Shown piece by piece: positions 33,270-45,842 of a stretch of 64,000 nt of DNA (positions are counted from its first letter, which is position 1; the number at the start of each line of letters is the position of its first letter). The translations under genes and the position numbers were made by a program. This DNA comes from Isoetes taiwanensis (taxonomy: Eukaryota; Streptophyta; Lycopodiopsida; Isoetales; Isoetaceae). The notes beneath the pieces were generated by a model that was not told the DNA's origin, did no database searches, and saw only the letters and a program-made list of their open reading frames with translations. Location of the stretch: assembly GCA_021234155.1 (NCBI GenBank), contig JAJEKV010000060.1:3766451-3830450 (forward strand), written 5' to 3'.

Positions 33270-36200
33270 AATTCTCGTAGGATAGTGTTCCTAGGAATTC
33301 GACATACACAATGCCAAAAAGAGCACTTTTTCTTTAAAGACCGCCCATCCGTTGGAATTGCAATTTTCTCCCACGTGGTATCCAACTTCGTCGAGATGAC
33401 CATTTATATAAGAGCATTGTTGTGGAACTTGTGGATTGAACATTAATCGACAATTAGAGATTTTCGTGACCATTTATGTTGAATTCAACCTTTGATCAAT
33501 TGACAACTAGGGAGATAATAGAGATTTAAGCAAATTGTTAGGCCAAGATGGGATTCCTGCCTGCCATCATAAAAACATGCCTCTGGAGGCTATTTCTTAG
33601 GTCCTTTCCTCACTTGTGAATGTTCGTATTAAGGAACCTCTGTGATTTCTATGTGATTTTTACGTATATAGGAATGTCCGTGTGGAGGGGATTCCGGCCT
33701 AAAAAATTAGCCACGACGCCTTGGATCTTGAGGCCAATTTTCCGGCGAAATTCCACACGCGAACATTGGTATAACGTGAAATTTTGGTGCCAAGCTTTCT
33801 GCTGATGTGTCATTTTTTTTTTTTTGTTCTGATGAGTGGAGCTCCGAGCTTCGACTATGACGTCTTGTTGGCGCCATACGTCCTCCTAAGTTCCGATCAT
33901 CTTGTTTCTTAGTTATATTGAAGCGTGGAGATCATCTTAATGTGTAGGCAGGGTAGCCCTTAAGCCCAAATTTTTATAGTTGTAATTTAGAATGTGAGGC
34001 GAATCTTAGCTTTTTTCGATTAGTTATGTTGGCGATTTTGTTTCGGGCTTCAATTTGGTTGTAGCAACCTTGGCGAATCTTTCATCCATCAAGTGATGGA
34101 ATATGTATTTTTTTCTCAAGTAAAATTTGGGTCTACAATATATATTTGTTATGTCCGTATACAGTTGTAAGCGTAATGCTCACATAAGGAATATACATGT
34201 TACCAGACATTGGCATATGATTGTAAATCTCAATAGCTCCACACTTAAAGGGCTAAACAACAACAAGTACACAAACTTAGCCGAGGCATGATTGCATATT
34301 ATGGTGGGCAAGCACAAACCGATTTGATTTCAGTTTTTTTAAGATTGGATAAACAACAGACCAGGATTGCATACCTAGATGTTGGAACCGGATCATGAAA
34401 TCCATATAACATGCATGGTTTTTTCCCTTTCCCTTTTTTTTCTTGGAGGTAAACGGCAATTCTAAAAAACTCACCAAGAATAAAATTCGTATTAATTTTA
34501 CATGATTTTAGGGGGTTAAGGGGCGATTTTAAAATAATTACCAAGAATAAAATTCACATGGGGGCGAATCCAAGAATCCATCATTTAGTGATGTAGGCTA
34601 ACTTATGAGTGGAGGGAGAAAATTTCATAGACAAGGTGGCGATATTTTATTGGCACTACTCCTAATTGATACTACTCAACAATAGTGAAAAAAAAATGCA
34701 AATGTCCAAAAAAATAGCCTTTTGGCGATATTTCGAGCTTAAGGGCTACCATGTGTGTAGGGCGTCTTTTTTCCTGCAGCGTCTTCTTTCAACGAAGGTA
34801 TATTATCATTTTTGTGTTTTCGGCAACGATAGTAAGCCTTTTTACTTGCTAACAGTAATGTTGGAGGTCCAGATGCTCTAGTTTGACGTGTTTTCTCGAA
34901 ATGTTTTTGATTCTTGATCTTTGGCATGAAATATTGCTCTGATGCAGGTTTTTCTTTATGATCGGGGCATGCAGAGTGCTAGGATGTCTTTATCCTTGCT
35001 GTGGAAGATAAAGAAAGCTCTGGTTGCACATTGTTGACTGCAACATTTTCTTAATACGGCTCCAAATTCATGGTTGTGACTAGGTTTTCGTAAATCCTAG
35101 GGTTGAGCCATCACCGATGTCAACAAAGGTCCGAAGGTGGATGAAACCCCATTTGGATTACTGGCTATGGTATTTGACAAGGAATAAGCCATGCAGGAAA
35201 GCGTTTTGCATCTACAGACTCATCTGTTGTATCAGATTTTTCATTCCAATGCTTATGGCCATTTGCTTGATGGAAGAGAAAAGGAAAAGAATAAGACGTC
35301 TTTGTTCTTGTGTACTTCTGAATTTTGTATCAGATGTGCCAGAGATTGAATCCAAGTGACTTATAAATCTGTTTGATCGTTAGAATGTTCTTTATCACGT
35401 TTTTATACTGGAATGAATTTGTTTCATTGCAATAACGAGTGTGAATACAGAAGAGAAACCGAAATTTAAGTTAGAATGAAAAAATTACAGATTCTAACAT
35501 TCCTAGAATAACCTGTTAAGAATTCAAGATTCGAGGAAAGAATGCCTGACACGTGTCAGACACAGATAGGCGGAAAAGGCAGAAAGCTTGGCACCTAAAT
35601 TTTACGTGATGTGGAAGTGGGAGGGCACCCTGCCCTGCACGAGGCTAGCAAGAATGCCTGACCCCTTCTAGCTCCACTACGTCAAGGAAAGATTACCTTA
35701 TTCTACCGATTTTTAGGGGACAATTTACTATTCTGGATAAGAACGTTCTCAAATTTTGCAAGAACGCATACTCACTTACCCTGACGTGGTGTACAAGGCA
35801 CAAGGGTCTTTTGTCACGGGCAAATTTGTCACGCCAATAAAGTTTGACAATTTGCATCTGCTATTTAAACTTACCTGTTTATTAAACAACTCCAAGGATT
35901 CAGTTCACGAACCATGTACATTCACCACCACATATCTAGATATGTAATGTAGGATAACATATAGCAGATCCACATGCAGAATGAGTGTTTATACACAAAT
36001 AACTTCAAAGCAAAATTTTATCTATCTTAAAGGACACATTCAAAGAGAATGGAAAGATTATGGATACGTCCAGCATGCTTCAATTTTGCACCATGAATGC
36101 TAATATCAAGAGGTTGAAATAACATCGGAAACTATATTTTATCAAGTAAGCTCCTTAAGAACAATTTGTGAATTCAATAAGATGTGCTCCAACTAAAGTT

Positions 36201-37467
36201 GCCGCACGACCAATAGCACCCATATTGCCAAGAATCTGAGATAAAAATACTTAATGTGCTTAAAAGCGTCAAGAAATAATCTAAAATGGATACATTAAGT
36301 ATCTACATTGCATTTTCTAGTCATAACACTGTCAACGTAAAGTATGATGAATACTTGAGGTGAAACTAGCACTACTTGTTGATGTCTTTGTTCTGGTGAT
36401 AAATGAGCATCTTTTCCAGCGTCAAAAATCCAGTCTTTACTAAAAAGCTTGGAGGCTGCAACCAAACACACTAGGACCCAACAAAGCAATGTTCATGTGT
36501 TGTGTGAGACATAAGTCCAATCATATTTGTGGTAGGCATTTGCTACTCTCAGTTTGGAGAGGAGCTTAATAGTCAATCATTAGAGTCTGATAACGTAGCA
36601 AGCTCTGAAGGCATCTCCCTTAAGATGCCCGATTCCTCGTGCTGCTTGTAATAGTGGTGCTTTCACTAAGAACATGGAATTTACAAGCTGTTAGTGTGGA
36701 ACCCATGACGTTGATACTTGATGAGAAACTTGCTAAATGGACTTGGGTAGACACCAATGTCGCCAGTAGATGAGAAGGTAGAAATACAACAAAGATATAA
36801 TCGATTTGGTGATGCTGCAAAATTATGTGCATGGGCATATAGTGGAATACATCTTTCAGCAGGGTTCAAAGTCTATTATCGAAGGCCAAAATTGATCATG
36901 GATAATGGGGCAAGACTTTTGGCTAAAGGTTGTAGGATCTTTAAAAATTGGGATTTGGGTAAAAAATCCATCTATCTGTCTATCTATCTACCTACCTTGG
37001 ATCACGGTAATAGTTCATAGTAGGAGGGACAAATTGGCAAGTTACCTTCACCAAACATAAACATGGAAAGGTCTTGGAATAGAAGATGAAAGGAGGGCTA
37101 GTTTTCCCTATATAAGGGAAGTACAAAATCTAATTTGACAACACTGCATGTATGAAAATGTCGAAAGGCTTATTATTTGACCACCTACATTTTCGTTGTA
37201 TAGTGACTAGGGTCTCCATATCATTTTCAAAGTATTGATCTTTTAGGATGCAAGCAAGTGGAAATATATTCACGTAGTTTGCTCAATAGCTCTGTATATT
37301 TCAATTATAATTCTCTCTATTTGAGATCGATGTTTCATGCTCACATTCTTTTTCACATTTATCCACTTTTCTATTTTTCACTATCTTCAATCCCTCCCAC
37401 CAATCCAAGTTAATCCGTCACCCCAAGCCTGCCTTACTGCTAGTGTTTTCTAGCCTTTAATGCGATA
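33270..37467. other. 4.2-kb spacer without recognised gene
   Basis: AT-rich with short frames only. Points of note: a 14-bp palindrome CTGACACGTGTCAG at 35546-35559 containing a perfect G-box; a T-run at about 33809; CTAT repeats at 36966-36992. An 80-codon frame at 35117-35359 is Cys/Arg-rich and matches nothing I know. I see no introns or domains. Confidence 0.45.
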
Positions 37468-37861
37468 AAATTATAGATCAAAGCATCTCACTCAATAAAG
37501 CCCAGTTGGCTATACATGTGGATAGCCGAAGAAGCCAAGAAATGTTGTTGAGGGTCAGACAAGCGTGCTAAAAAACTAATAGCAAAAAATGCCGCACAAA
37601 TCTTCTTTATCAACCCATTTTCAACAATTTCACAAAACACATGGTATCGTGTTATGAGCCACTCTATGATTAATGGTATGTTTAATGGAATGGACGGTGA
37701 ACAGGGAAAGGCTCAAAGAGGAAAATGTGAGGAAAGATGATATCTGTGGAACATCTAAGACGCATTTCCTGGAAAGATTAAGGGGTAGATATAAAGACAC
37801 GTGACTTTAGATGGACTCAGAGTTATGTATTGCATGAATAAATAGATTAACTAGCAGTAGG

Positions 37862-38600
37862 AAGGAAGGTATTTTTATCGTCCACGGAGACCAATCGGTC
37901 TATGGGACCCAATACAAAAGCGCAGCAAGCGGATTACTACCCGGATTAAAAAACCCCCGCCCCGAAGGGTTTTCGAGGGAAAAACCGTGGCAGCAATCAG
38001 CCTGCTGACAAACTGTTCCAATATATGAAATGCAAAAACACACAAATATATACACTCATGTACCGTACCCGTAGTGCCTGATCAGCGGGCAGCCAGGCGG
38101 GGACAAAGGTGGGCTCGCAGATCCAGTATCTCCTGAATGTACGACCCCAGAGCATGTACTGACGGTGTGTTTTTCAGCAAATGTAGGGGCAAGTCCGGCC
38201 GTACTAAGGGAACGTATCTGGCCCGGATTTGGGTTCCCCAATCCACCTGCCCGTCTCGATGCGGAGATGGTGGGCACCTGTGCGAATGGAGGCAATGAGT
38301 CTGCGCTTTTTCAGGGGCAGCTGGGAACGCAGGTAGAGCTGCGGGCCTCGGGCCAACGCGGGGTCGATGTGCTCCTTGTAATAGGCCGTTTTGACCTGCT
38401 CTAGAGCGCCGGGGTCCCAGAGCTTGCCAAGGAAGCAAGCGTCTAGGTACTCCCGCAGGCTGTCACGATCGGCCTCTGTGTCCACCTACACACATCTGTG
38501 CTCCTGCACGTTCCATCTGGCGAACCACTGATCTCTCTTACCCCTCCAACAGGCCCTGAGCCGCTGCGGGCCCATTGCCACAGCGTAAGCCAGGTGCGGG
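37862..38600 (-). mobile_element. Insertion X: GC-rich, with family H core and retroelement-like coding fragment
   Basis: Defined by the empty site at 18030/18031. The left part (37915-38000) shares the H core (CCGGATTAAAAAACCC, GGGTTTTCGAGG). The right part, about 38,050-38,600, is much more GC-rich than everything around it. A minus-strand frame at 38204-38485 contains LREYLDACFLGKLWDPGAL, then IASIRTGAHHLRIETGRW. The last block resembles the region after the reverse transcriptase in some non-LTR retroelements (pattern R-x-G-x-H-x-L-x-I-E-T-G-R). No target-site duplication was found. Confidence 0.5.
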
Positions 38601-39035
38601 CAAGCTTGGGGACAGAGATTTGGAAGCGTATTTTCTTACATTAGTTATATTCTTTTTTCCTGATTGACTTTGCAGCAAGCGTATAATTGCCATTTTTCTC
38701 CTATGCCATTGACTTTGTAACAAGCGTATAATTGCCAAAAATGATGCACTTTGAAGCTTCAACATTGTTGCTTAGAAGCCCTAGATTAACACCCCTGTAT
38801 TGGTTCATCTCCGACTCATCCAAAAATTGCCTTGAAATTTGTTTGAGGAATAGAAAGTGGCGAAATATATGGAGATGGATTCTATATCCATTTATATAAT
38901 ATTTATCCATCACCTTAAGGGTAGTTACTGTGCATTTATTGTAGCATCCTTGAATGGTTTAGCTTCCACTACTCAACTGGCTTCTTGGGAATAGGTACAT
39001 TTATATTACACGAACAAACACAATTTTTAAATCTT

Positions 39036-42000
39036 TTTTTTTTTTTGAGGGATAAAGAATTGACTTTATTTACTTTAAAGGAATGGTACAAAGCCACATG
39101 GCAGGGGTGTATCCAACTGCAAATCTGAGATGGAGATAGCTACATGGCTCCTTCTTGCACTATTCCCTTGTTCGTCCTAGTGTAATCTTAGGTAGGTGGC
39201 CCAAATTTCAACCTTTACTTCTTCTTCACTCTCGAAGACTAGCCTGAATTTTTTCAGCCTTTCATGTACTATATGTAGAAGCTGATATGGTGATATGTCT
39301 GCTTGATTCTCATCAAAGACCACGGCATTTCTCCTTTTCCATATTGACCCATTGTCCGGGGCCCTAGCTATATGAAAGGCCACCTTCTTCATGGTGCACC
39401 ATTCTAGGGGGAGGATACCCAACAACAGTTCCTTGGTACCTAGCGGGTATTCAAAGCTATCCAGACTCCATGCCCATACTACTTGCAGCTTCTCACACTC
39501 CACCAGACAATGTTCTATGGATTCCTGTTCGGCCTCGCACAAGGGACATACTGGGCTGACGTTGTTGTCCCATTTTGCGACTAGTTGATTGACCCTTGGG
39601 ACCCTGTGTATCACTTGCCAGAGGAAAACATTTATCCGTGGGGGAAGATATTTCTGCCACGCATCTCTCCATATGTTTATAAGGTTTTCCTCCGTGACTA
39701 CTATATCCCATTTGGTAGGTATTGGAAGTAAACCCTGAGTCCTCAGGCTTCTGTAACTTGATTTCACAAACTTATTTGGCAAAATCACGGGTGCAAAACC
39801 CATGGATTTTGATCTCAAAATTATAGTGTTTGGGAGTTTTTCCCATATTATTCTGTCTGCGTCCTTTAAGGCAAAGCGTGCACTGAAATTCTGCCCAACC
39901 GGCTAAGCTGTACTCCCTTGTACCATTGAGCACAAGAATCTATTCCACAATTTTTCCACCTCTTTCTGATCCTTGCATCGACCCACCATACCTAAGGGGC
40001 CTTGTTTATTGTGCGGTACCAGCGGGTACCCACCATGGAGGGGAAGTCTACGCCGAATTTTTTGGCGTCAAGCGTAAATAGCTTTTTATGATTTGCCACG
40101 CCCGAAATTAATCCCTTCAGGGAATGGAGAAGCTTCTCTACATGGCTTAAGATCAAAAAGTGACCATGGGAGTGAGACTTTGGAGGAGGCCTTACTATGC
40201 TTACATGGCGCTAATAGAGCACAGTTGATGAGATGCATACACGGAGACTTCACCTCATTACGTATGATCATCCATATGAATTTAAGCTATTAATACTTTG
40301 CTCTGTAATGATATGTCGACCATTCCAATACCTCCTTCTGCCTTATCTCTCTTGCACTTCCACCAAGCGATTTTGACCACTGCCCCTTCTTCATTCCCTC
40401 CCCAGACAAAGTTGCGGATTAGCCCTTCTAGTTCCTGTGCCTTCTCCTTTGGGGCTAGTAAGATTGATGACGTGTAGACATGAGTATTGCTTAACACATG
40501 TTTTGCCACAGTAATTCGACCTGCAAGTGATAGCTTTGCCACCTTCCACCAGTTTAAGTGTTTCTGCAGGCCTAGTAGTATTTCATCCCATATTTGTGCA
40601 TTAGCGATATTGATGCCCACTGGAACTCCTAATAGGTTGGAATGCTCACCCTCTGGGATTATTTTCCATGGTAGGATTGTCAAGCATGTGGGATGCGGTT
40701 CTTCCAACGGCCATTATGCTTTGCGCATTTTTCCGGTTTATGAGACATCCACGAGGCTATTGAGAAGGAGGCTAGTAATTTGCACGCACTTGACGGGTTA
40801 TCTTCCTCTGCCTCTATGAATAGAAATGTGTCGTCTGCATATTGGTTACATATTTGTTGAGAGCCATCCGGCATTTCTAGTCCACGAATCATACCATCTG
40901 CAGAGGCTTGCCGCGAATATTTGTGAAAGTGCTTCTGCTGCGATATTGAAGAGGAATGGGGCTAAGGGGCACCCTTGCACGATGCCCCTCTTTATGTCAA
41001 ATATTGGAGGGTTCACCTTGGAATAGGACTAAGGCTCGAAATGATCGCTGAGAAGTTTCATGACCCCTTCCGTAAAAATATTTCCACAACCCGGCAGAGC
41101 ATCATTTTATCTGAAAAACTCCATCGATCTTCTTTTATCGTAGCTTTGGTAAAATCTAGCTTTAGATAGGCCACCTTTTGTCTTGTTTTTCTAGCCCAGT
41201 GTAAACCTTCGAATGCTGCTGCGACATTGCTCAAGATACTCCTGCCCGGCAGAAAGCCGGATTGGGCTTGTGAGATGCCTTCAGCTAGAATTGGCTTAAT
41301 CTTCTCTGCCATAGCCTTAGCTATGATTTTATAGAAAGCAGATAAAAGTGTGATGGGCCTCCAATCATTGTAGGTGCTTGGCTCCTTACTCTTGGGAACC
41401 AGGGCAATACATCCTGTGTTCAGTCTTGGATTTAGATTTTCAGCTTGCATAAAGTCTGTGTATGTAGAGAAGATATCATCCTTGACCCATTCCCAATTGC
41501 ATTGATAGAATTCTATGGGAATTCCATCCATACCCGGACATTTATTTTTAGCCGATAAAAAAGTGGCCTTTTGAAGGTCCTCAGCAGAGGGGGAAGATTT
41601 AATATGTCTTCTTTGGCTAGAGTTCATTATAGGTGAGACTTTTGAAACCACCAGACTCTTGAAGGTCTCTTGAAATGGTAAGTTGTGTTCTCCAAAGAAA
41701 GCATTGAAATGGTTAAATAGATACCTTTTGAGATCTCACGGGGATTTGAGAATCGGCCGTCATTTTGAGTGATGGATGATAGTGTGGAAGATCTCTTCTT
41801 CTCTTTGGTTGTCTTGAAGAAGAACTTTGTGCATTTATCAGCTTCTTTTAGCCACGTCAATCCTGCTTTACATCTGTTTTCAGCTATCTTGACCTCTTCT
41901 AGTGTCTTTATCTGTTCTATTATCCTATTCTCCTCCATCCCATCATTGGGGCCCAAAGCTCTAAGTGAGAGGAGTTGGCCATAAAGAAAATCCAGTTCTT

Positions 42001-45000
42001 CCCTTTCTTTTTGCACTTTAGCTCTACCCCAACTTTTGGCGTAATTTTTGATATTTGAAAGAGCTGTTATCATAGTTTCCATACCAGATCCCGTTCTAAA
42101 AGTCGATTGCCATATACTTTTGCAGGTCTCCACAAACTCTGGGTCTTTCAAGTATCTGGTATTTAATTTGAATACTGTTTTAGAAGTTCTGAACTGATAC
42201 TTCTTAGTAGATATCACTTGTGGATTATGATCGGATATAGCATTCTTTAATTGATTGGACCTTTGGAGGTAAGGGAGGATGGAGAAAGCCACGTCATTCA
42301 TATAGCATCTATCGTGTCTTGCATACGTCCTCCCTGTTCCCAGCCATCCATTACACCATGTAAATCCCTTATCTCCGTCCAGCTCCATAAAGCCCATATC
42401 CTCCACCAATTTACACCACTGAAGTTTCTCAAATCCGTGTACAATTTCTGAGGACACCCCTTGTCTATCCTCAGCTGCCTCCACCATATTGAAATCCCCT
42501 GCCATAAGCCACGCTACCTGACTTCCAAAGCTTTTCAATCTGTGTCTGAGAGTGGCCCATAAAGCACCTCTACCCCTGGGGTTGTTATGGGCATAGATAT
42601 TTACCAATCCCCATATTCTACCTTCGTGTTGCCATATAATTATAGCCCATCTACCAAACCTGTCTACCTGTGAATCACATACTTTTACGTCCTTCTTCCA
42701 GGCGATCAGAGTGCCTGCACTAGAGGTATCTTTTACTGCAGCAATACCCACGTATTCTTTACCTATTGTGTTGAACAATGCGTGTATCTCCCCCTGTTTA
42801 CACTTATGCTCCTGCAGGCATATTATGTCTGGATTTATCTCCTTGATTGCATTTGATAATCTGCTTTTCTTGTATTCCGAGGATTTTACTCCCCTGATAT
42901 TCCAGCTAAGGATCTTATAATTCATGGGGCAATGTTTGGAGACCCTTTCTTCCTTTTCATGTTGCCCGTCCCATCTGTATCGATTACTTCTGCCTTTTTA
43001 TTTTTTTTGCCTGTTACACTAGGCGGGTCCTCATCCACCCCATTCTCCTCTTCCATTGGAAGGTTTGCCCACATATTTTTGTGTGATGGGAGGGCACTCT
43101 CTATAGCAGCCAGCTCACCACATACTACCATTTCTCCTCGACTTCCTTTCACCTTATCTGGCAATGCCTCCTCGGAAATCATTACTTCTTTTATGTATTG
43201 AGAGAAAGGATTGTTTACCTCAGAGACGAAATGAGTGCTGAGAGACATTTGAGGAGGGGACTTTGGGCGAGGTCCTCCACTCTTTCGAGCGATATTTCTG
43301 GTTCTCCCTTTTTGCCTGGCGCCTCCCACTTCCCAAGTTTGGCCTTCTGTTTTTGACGAGCCCTCTACAGTTGTAGAGATGGTGGGCTCCAAAGTAGGTC
43401 TCATGGTTGGAGATGCCGCGTTGCTAGTGTTAGGTGTTTCTACACCCCGACTTGGAGCACTTGGAGTGGTTGTTGCAGGAGTAATGGGGTGGCTCTTTGG
43501 GGACCCAGCACTTGTAGGGGGATGTTTGGGATTATCGCTCTGTGCCTGATGTTGAGGACTTATCTCTTCCTTAGAACTTGCCTGAGGGTTCTCTTCCAGC
43601 CCTTCAATTTTTAGATCTGGGAACATTCTGTATATTTCCCACTTGTTGGTCAATTTCAAAGGAAATTTGAAAGAGCAGTTGCCACTCTTCACTATCACGC
43701 CTTTGGGTATGCTCGCCTTTGCTGGAATGGCTACACAGATCCTTGGCCCTCTGGCTATGGAGTGTGAGATATAAGCACCTATTGTGTTAGCAATGACCTT
43801 TAAAAACTCAGGTATCAGCATGTCTGGAGGTAGGTGTTCAATCTCCAGCCAGCATGGGATTTTGATTGCTGACATTTGATGGGGGGAGAATCCAGGAGAA
43901 TAGTATTGATATAAGATGTATTCCCCCATAAAAGTGTCCGTTGCACGAGCAACCATTTTATCTACTGCGTCCTCACTTTGGAATAGGATGAGGAAGAAGT
44001 TGCCACCTAGTGCCTTTAAAGATTCATGCTGAGGCAAACCTAACCTTTTCAAGTGAGTTGACAACCAAAATTCTAGTTTTCGGAAGTCCAGGAATCCTCC
44101 TGTAAAGAATCCAATAACTGCTCGTGATACCAAGTTCTCCACCACTTTTACATGCGTACCATGATCTATCTCTGCTATTGGGAAGTTATCCTCCACATCT
44201 ACTTCCATGTTCCCAGCACTTTCCGTTCCAAATTTTTCAGGATGGCCTTTATTTAGTTTGCCCAGATCTTGGGCAAAACCTGCTTCTACTATTTTAAGTG
44301 CTGCATCTACTCTCAAACTCCTGGCTATCTCTGTTGGTACATTATTCTTTATCCACTCTGAAAATCTAGGCTTGTTAACTCTTGCTATAGTGTCGTTGTT
44401 TTTCCAAGCCTGCCTTGCATTACTCCTTGCAGCGCCACTAGCTGAGTCTATATTTGCGGTATTGTTATGCCCTTCTTGAGTTGGAGTTTTTGTAGTATCG
44501 GTAGTTTGTGGAGACAGTTTTTTCGCTATGCTTTCATGAGATATCCCCCCTTTTGTGATGCTCACTGTACTCCATTTCTCTTCCCTTATAGCGCCTCCCA
44601 AACCTACGGATTTGTGCTTCGTCTCTGCTAGTTTTTCATTTTCTTCCAGCTCTTTCTCGTTTGCTTCTGTTTCTTCTGTTTCTACTTCTTCCATCTGTGA
44701 CACTTCCATGGATGCTTCTTCCATATGTGAAGCTTCCATTGGTGAAACTGATCTGGCAGGTTGTGTGAATTTTTCACGCCCTCCCCGCACTATCTCTTAC
44801 CCACGACCCTAACATTGCAGATTTCAGTTTACGGATAGCACCGATGGCACTCACACTTGCCTTAGAGGCCAGATCTTCCCCTGCTGATACCTTATCTACT
44901 CTATTGCTCTTTATGGAATGATTAATGCTATGCGAAGCAGGGGCGGCTGCAAATGGGCCTGGATTCTTATCTGAGAAACTAATGAACTGGTTTACCTCAT

Positions 45001-45222
45001 ACTGGGCAAAAGCCCCAATTTTTGAAGCCGATTTGTTGGAGGCCCCATCGGCTGGGGGCGATATGCAGACCCCTGGAGTCTGCCGGATGGTTGTGGACCA
45101 GCCTAACACGCCACCGGGCGAGGCGAATCGGGGCCCCGGGCCCCGTTGTTCTTACAGGTCGGACCCAGGTGACTTCCGACCCGCCACCTCCCTTCTTTTG
45201 CGCCTCCATTTTCCAAAACCCC
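39036..45222 (-). mobile_element. LINE1: full-length L1-type retrotransposon with 17-bp target-site duplication
   Basis: Flanked by CACAATTTTTAAATCTT at 39019-39035 and 45223-45239. The same bases occur once at the empty site 17569-17584 (reverse strand). The 3' end carries a poly-A tail, seen as the T run to 39046. From the 5' end it encodes ORF1 (to 42922) and ORF2 (from 42925), then a 3' UTR of about 140 bases. It inserted into repeat family A. ORF2 is broken, so it can no longer move itself. Confidence 0.95.
39177..42925 (-). pseudogene. LINE1 ORF2: endonuclease and reverse transcriptase, frame-broken
   Basis: The apurinic-type endonuclease (41627-42925) is intact: SWNIRG, LQEHK, NIYAHN, GDFNM and ISDHNP carry the catalytic Asn, Glu, Asp and His. 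The reverse transcriptase is spread over several frames: PGMDGIPIEFYQ, TGCIALVPK, FLPGRSI and LKLDFTKA (41058-41651); IVQGCPLAPFLF; QYADDTFLF with the catalytic YADD (40680-40892); SLAGRITVAKHVLS (40282-40707). A C-terminal zinc knuckle, CPLCEAEQESIEHCLVEC, lies in 39177-39818. At least five frame breaks mean no full enzyme. Confidence 0.88.
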
Positions 45223-45227
45223 CACAA
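42922..45227 (-). pseudogene. LINE1 ORF1: RNA-binding protein with DUF4283-like domain
   Basis: The main frame, 42922-44790, begins after frameshifts: earlier pieces lie at 44997-45227 (MEAQKKGGGGSEVTWV) and 44774-45109. It has an acidic stretch (EVETEETEANEKELEENE), then a globular domain of about 170 residues (FTGGFLDFRKLEFWLSTHLK, LGGNFFLILFQSEDAVDKM, IKIPCWLEIEHLPPDMLI) typical of ORF1 in plant L1 elements, then a Pro/Ser/Thr-rich tail. It binds element RNA in the family. The stop TGA overlaps the ORF2 start as ATGA (42922-42925). Confidence 0.8.
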
Positions 45228-45842
45228 TTTTTAAATCTTAAATCTCTATAGTCTCAGAATACCAACAATCACCAATTTAAATCTTAACGCTATAATAAAT
45301 TTATTTTTGCTAGTGAAGTCTTGATGTATATAGATATAATGTTATATATTTCACTCAAGGAAGATGTTAGCCCAATTGTCAGATATATACAAACCCTTTA
45401 GCTCATGCAATTAGATAGGATAATCTACAGCTACATGACACTATATGAATAAACCGTTATGCTTTATCTAGGAAATGTGTAACTACATTCTAAAGCGTAT
45501 TTCATCTCTTTGGTCAATCTTAACTACTTTCTTGAAACTTGTTACATTGTTAGGCCCTTGTGGGTGCCCATTTTAGTTTGCAAAATAATACCAATAGATA
45601 AATTATTCTAGGATGCACATCTATCACAAGTCCACAACCTTTATGTACTACATAATCTACAACATATACAGGACAAATCCTGGCAACAATTTTTTGGGTT
45701 GCCCCTAGGGGGGCAAACCCTTGTTTATGTGGGTTTATGGCATATCCTAGGTATATGCTAGAATATACCTAGGATATGCTGATGACGGCTCAAAACCTAC
45801 TATTCGCTGTAAACTCTCGGTCACCTGCGTTCTGGATCCAGG

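Noticed and set aside
35117-35359. Cys/Arg-rich 80-codon frame as a secreted peptide gene
   Set aside because: No signal peptide pattern with a matching cysteine frame; the flanks are non-coding and the frame is of chance length for this region.
37862-38600. Insertion X as a classic Helitron (5' TC, 3' hairpin and CTRR, between A and T)
   Set aside because: The empty site fits A|T, but X starts AGGAAGG and ends GCGGGC; neither end nor its complement gives TC or CTRR.
40680-40892. Many plus-strand open frames across the two LINEs as genes
   Set aside because: They are shadows of the minus-strand ORF1/ORF2 coding and lack any motif.
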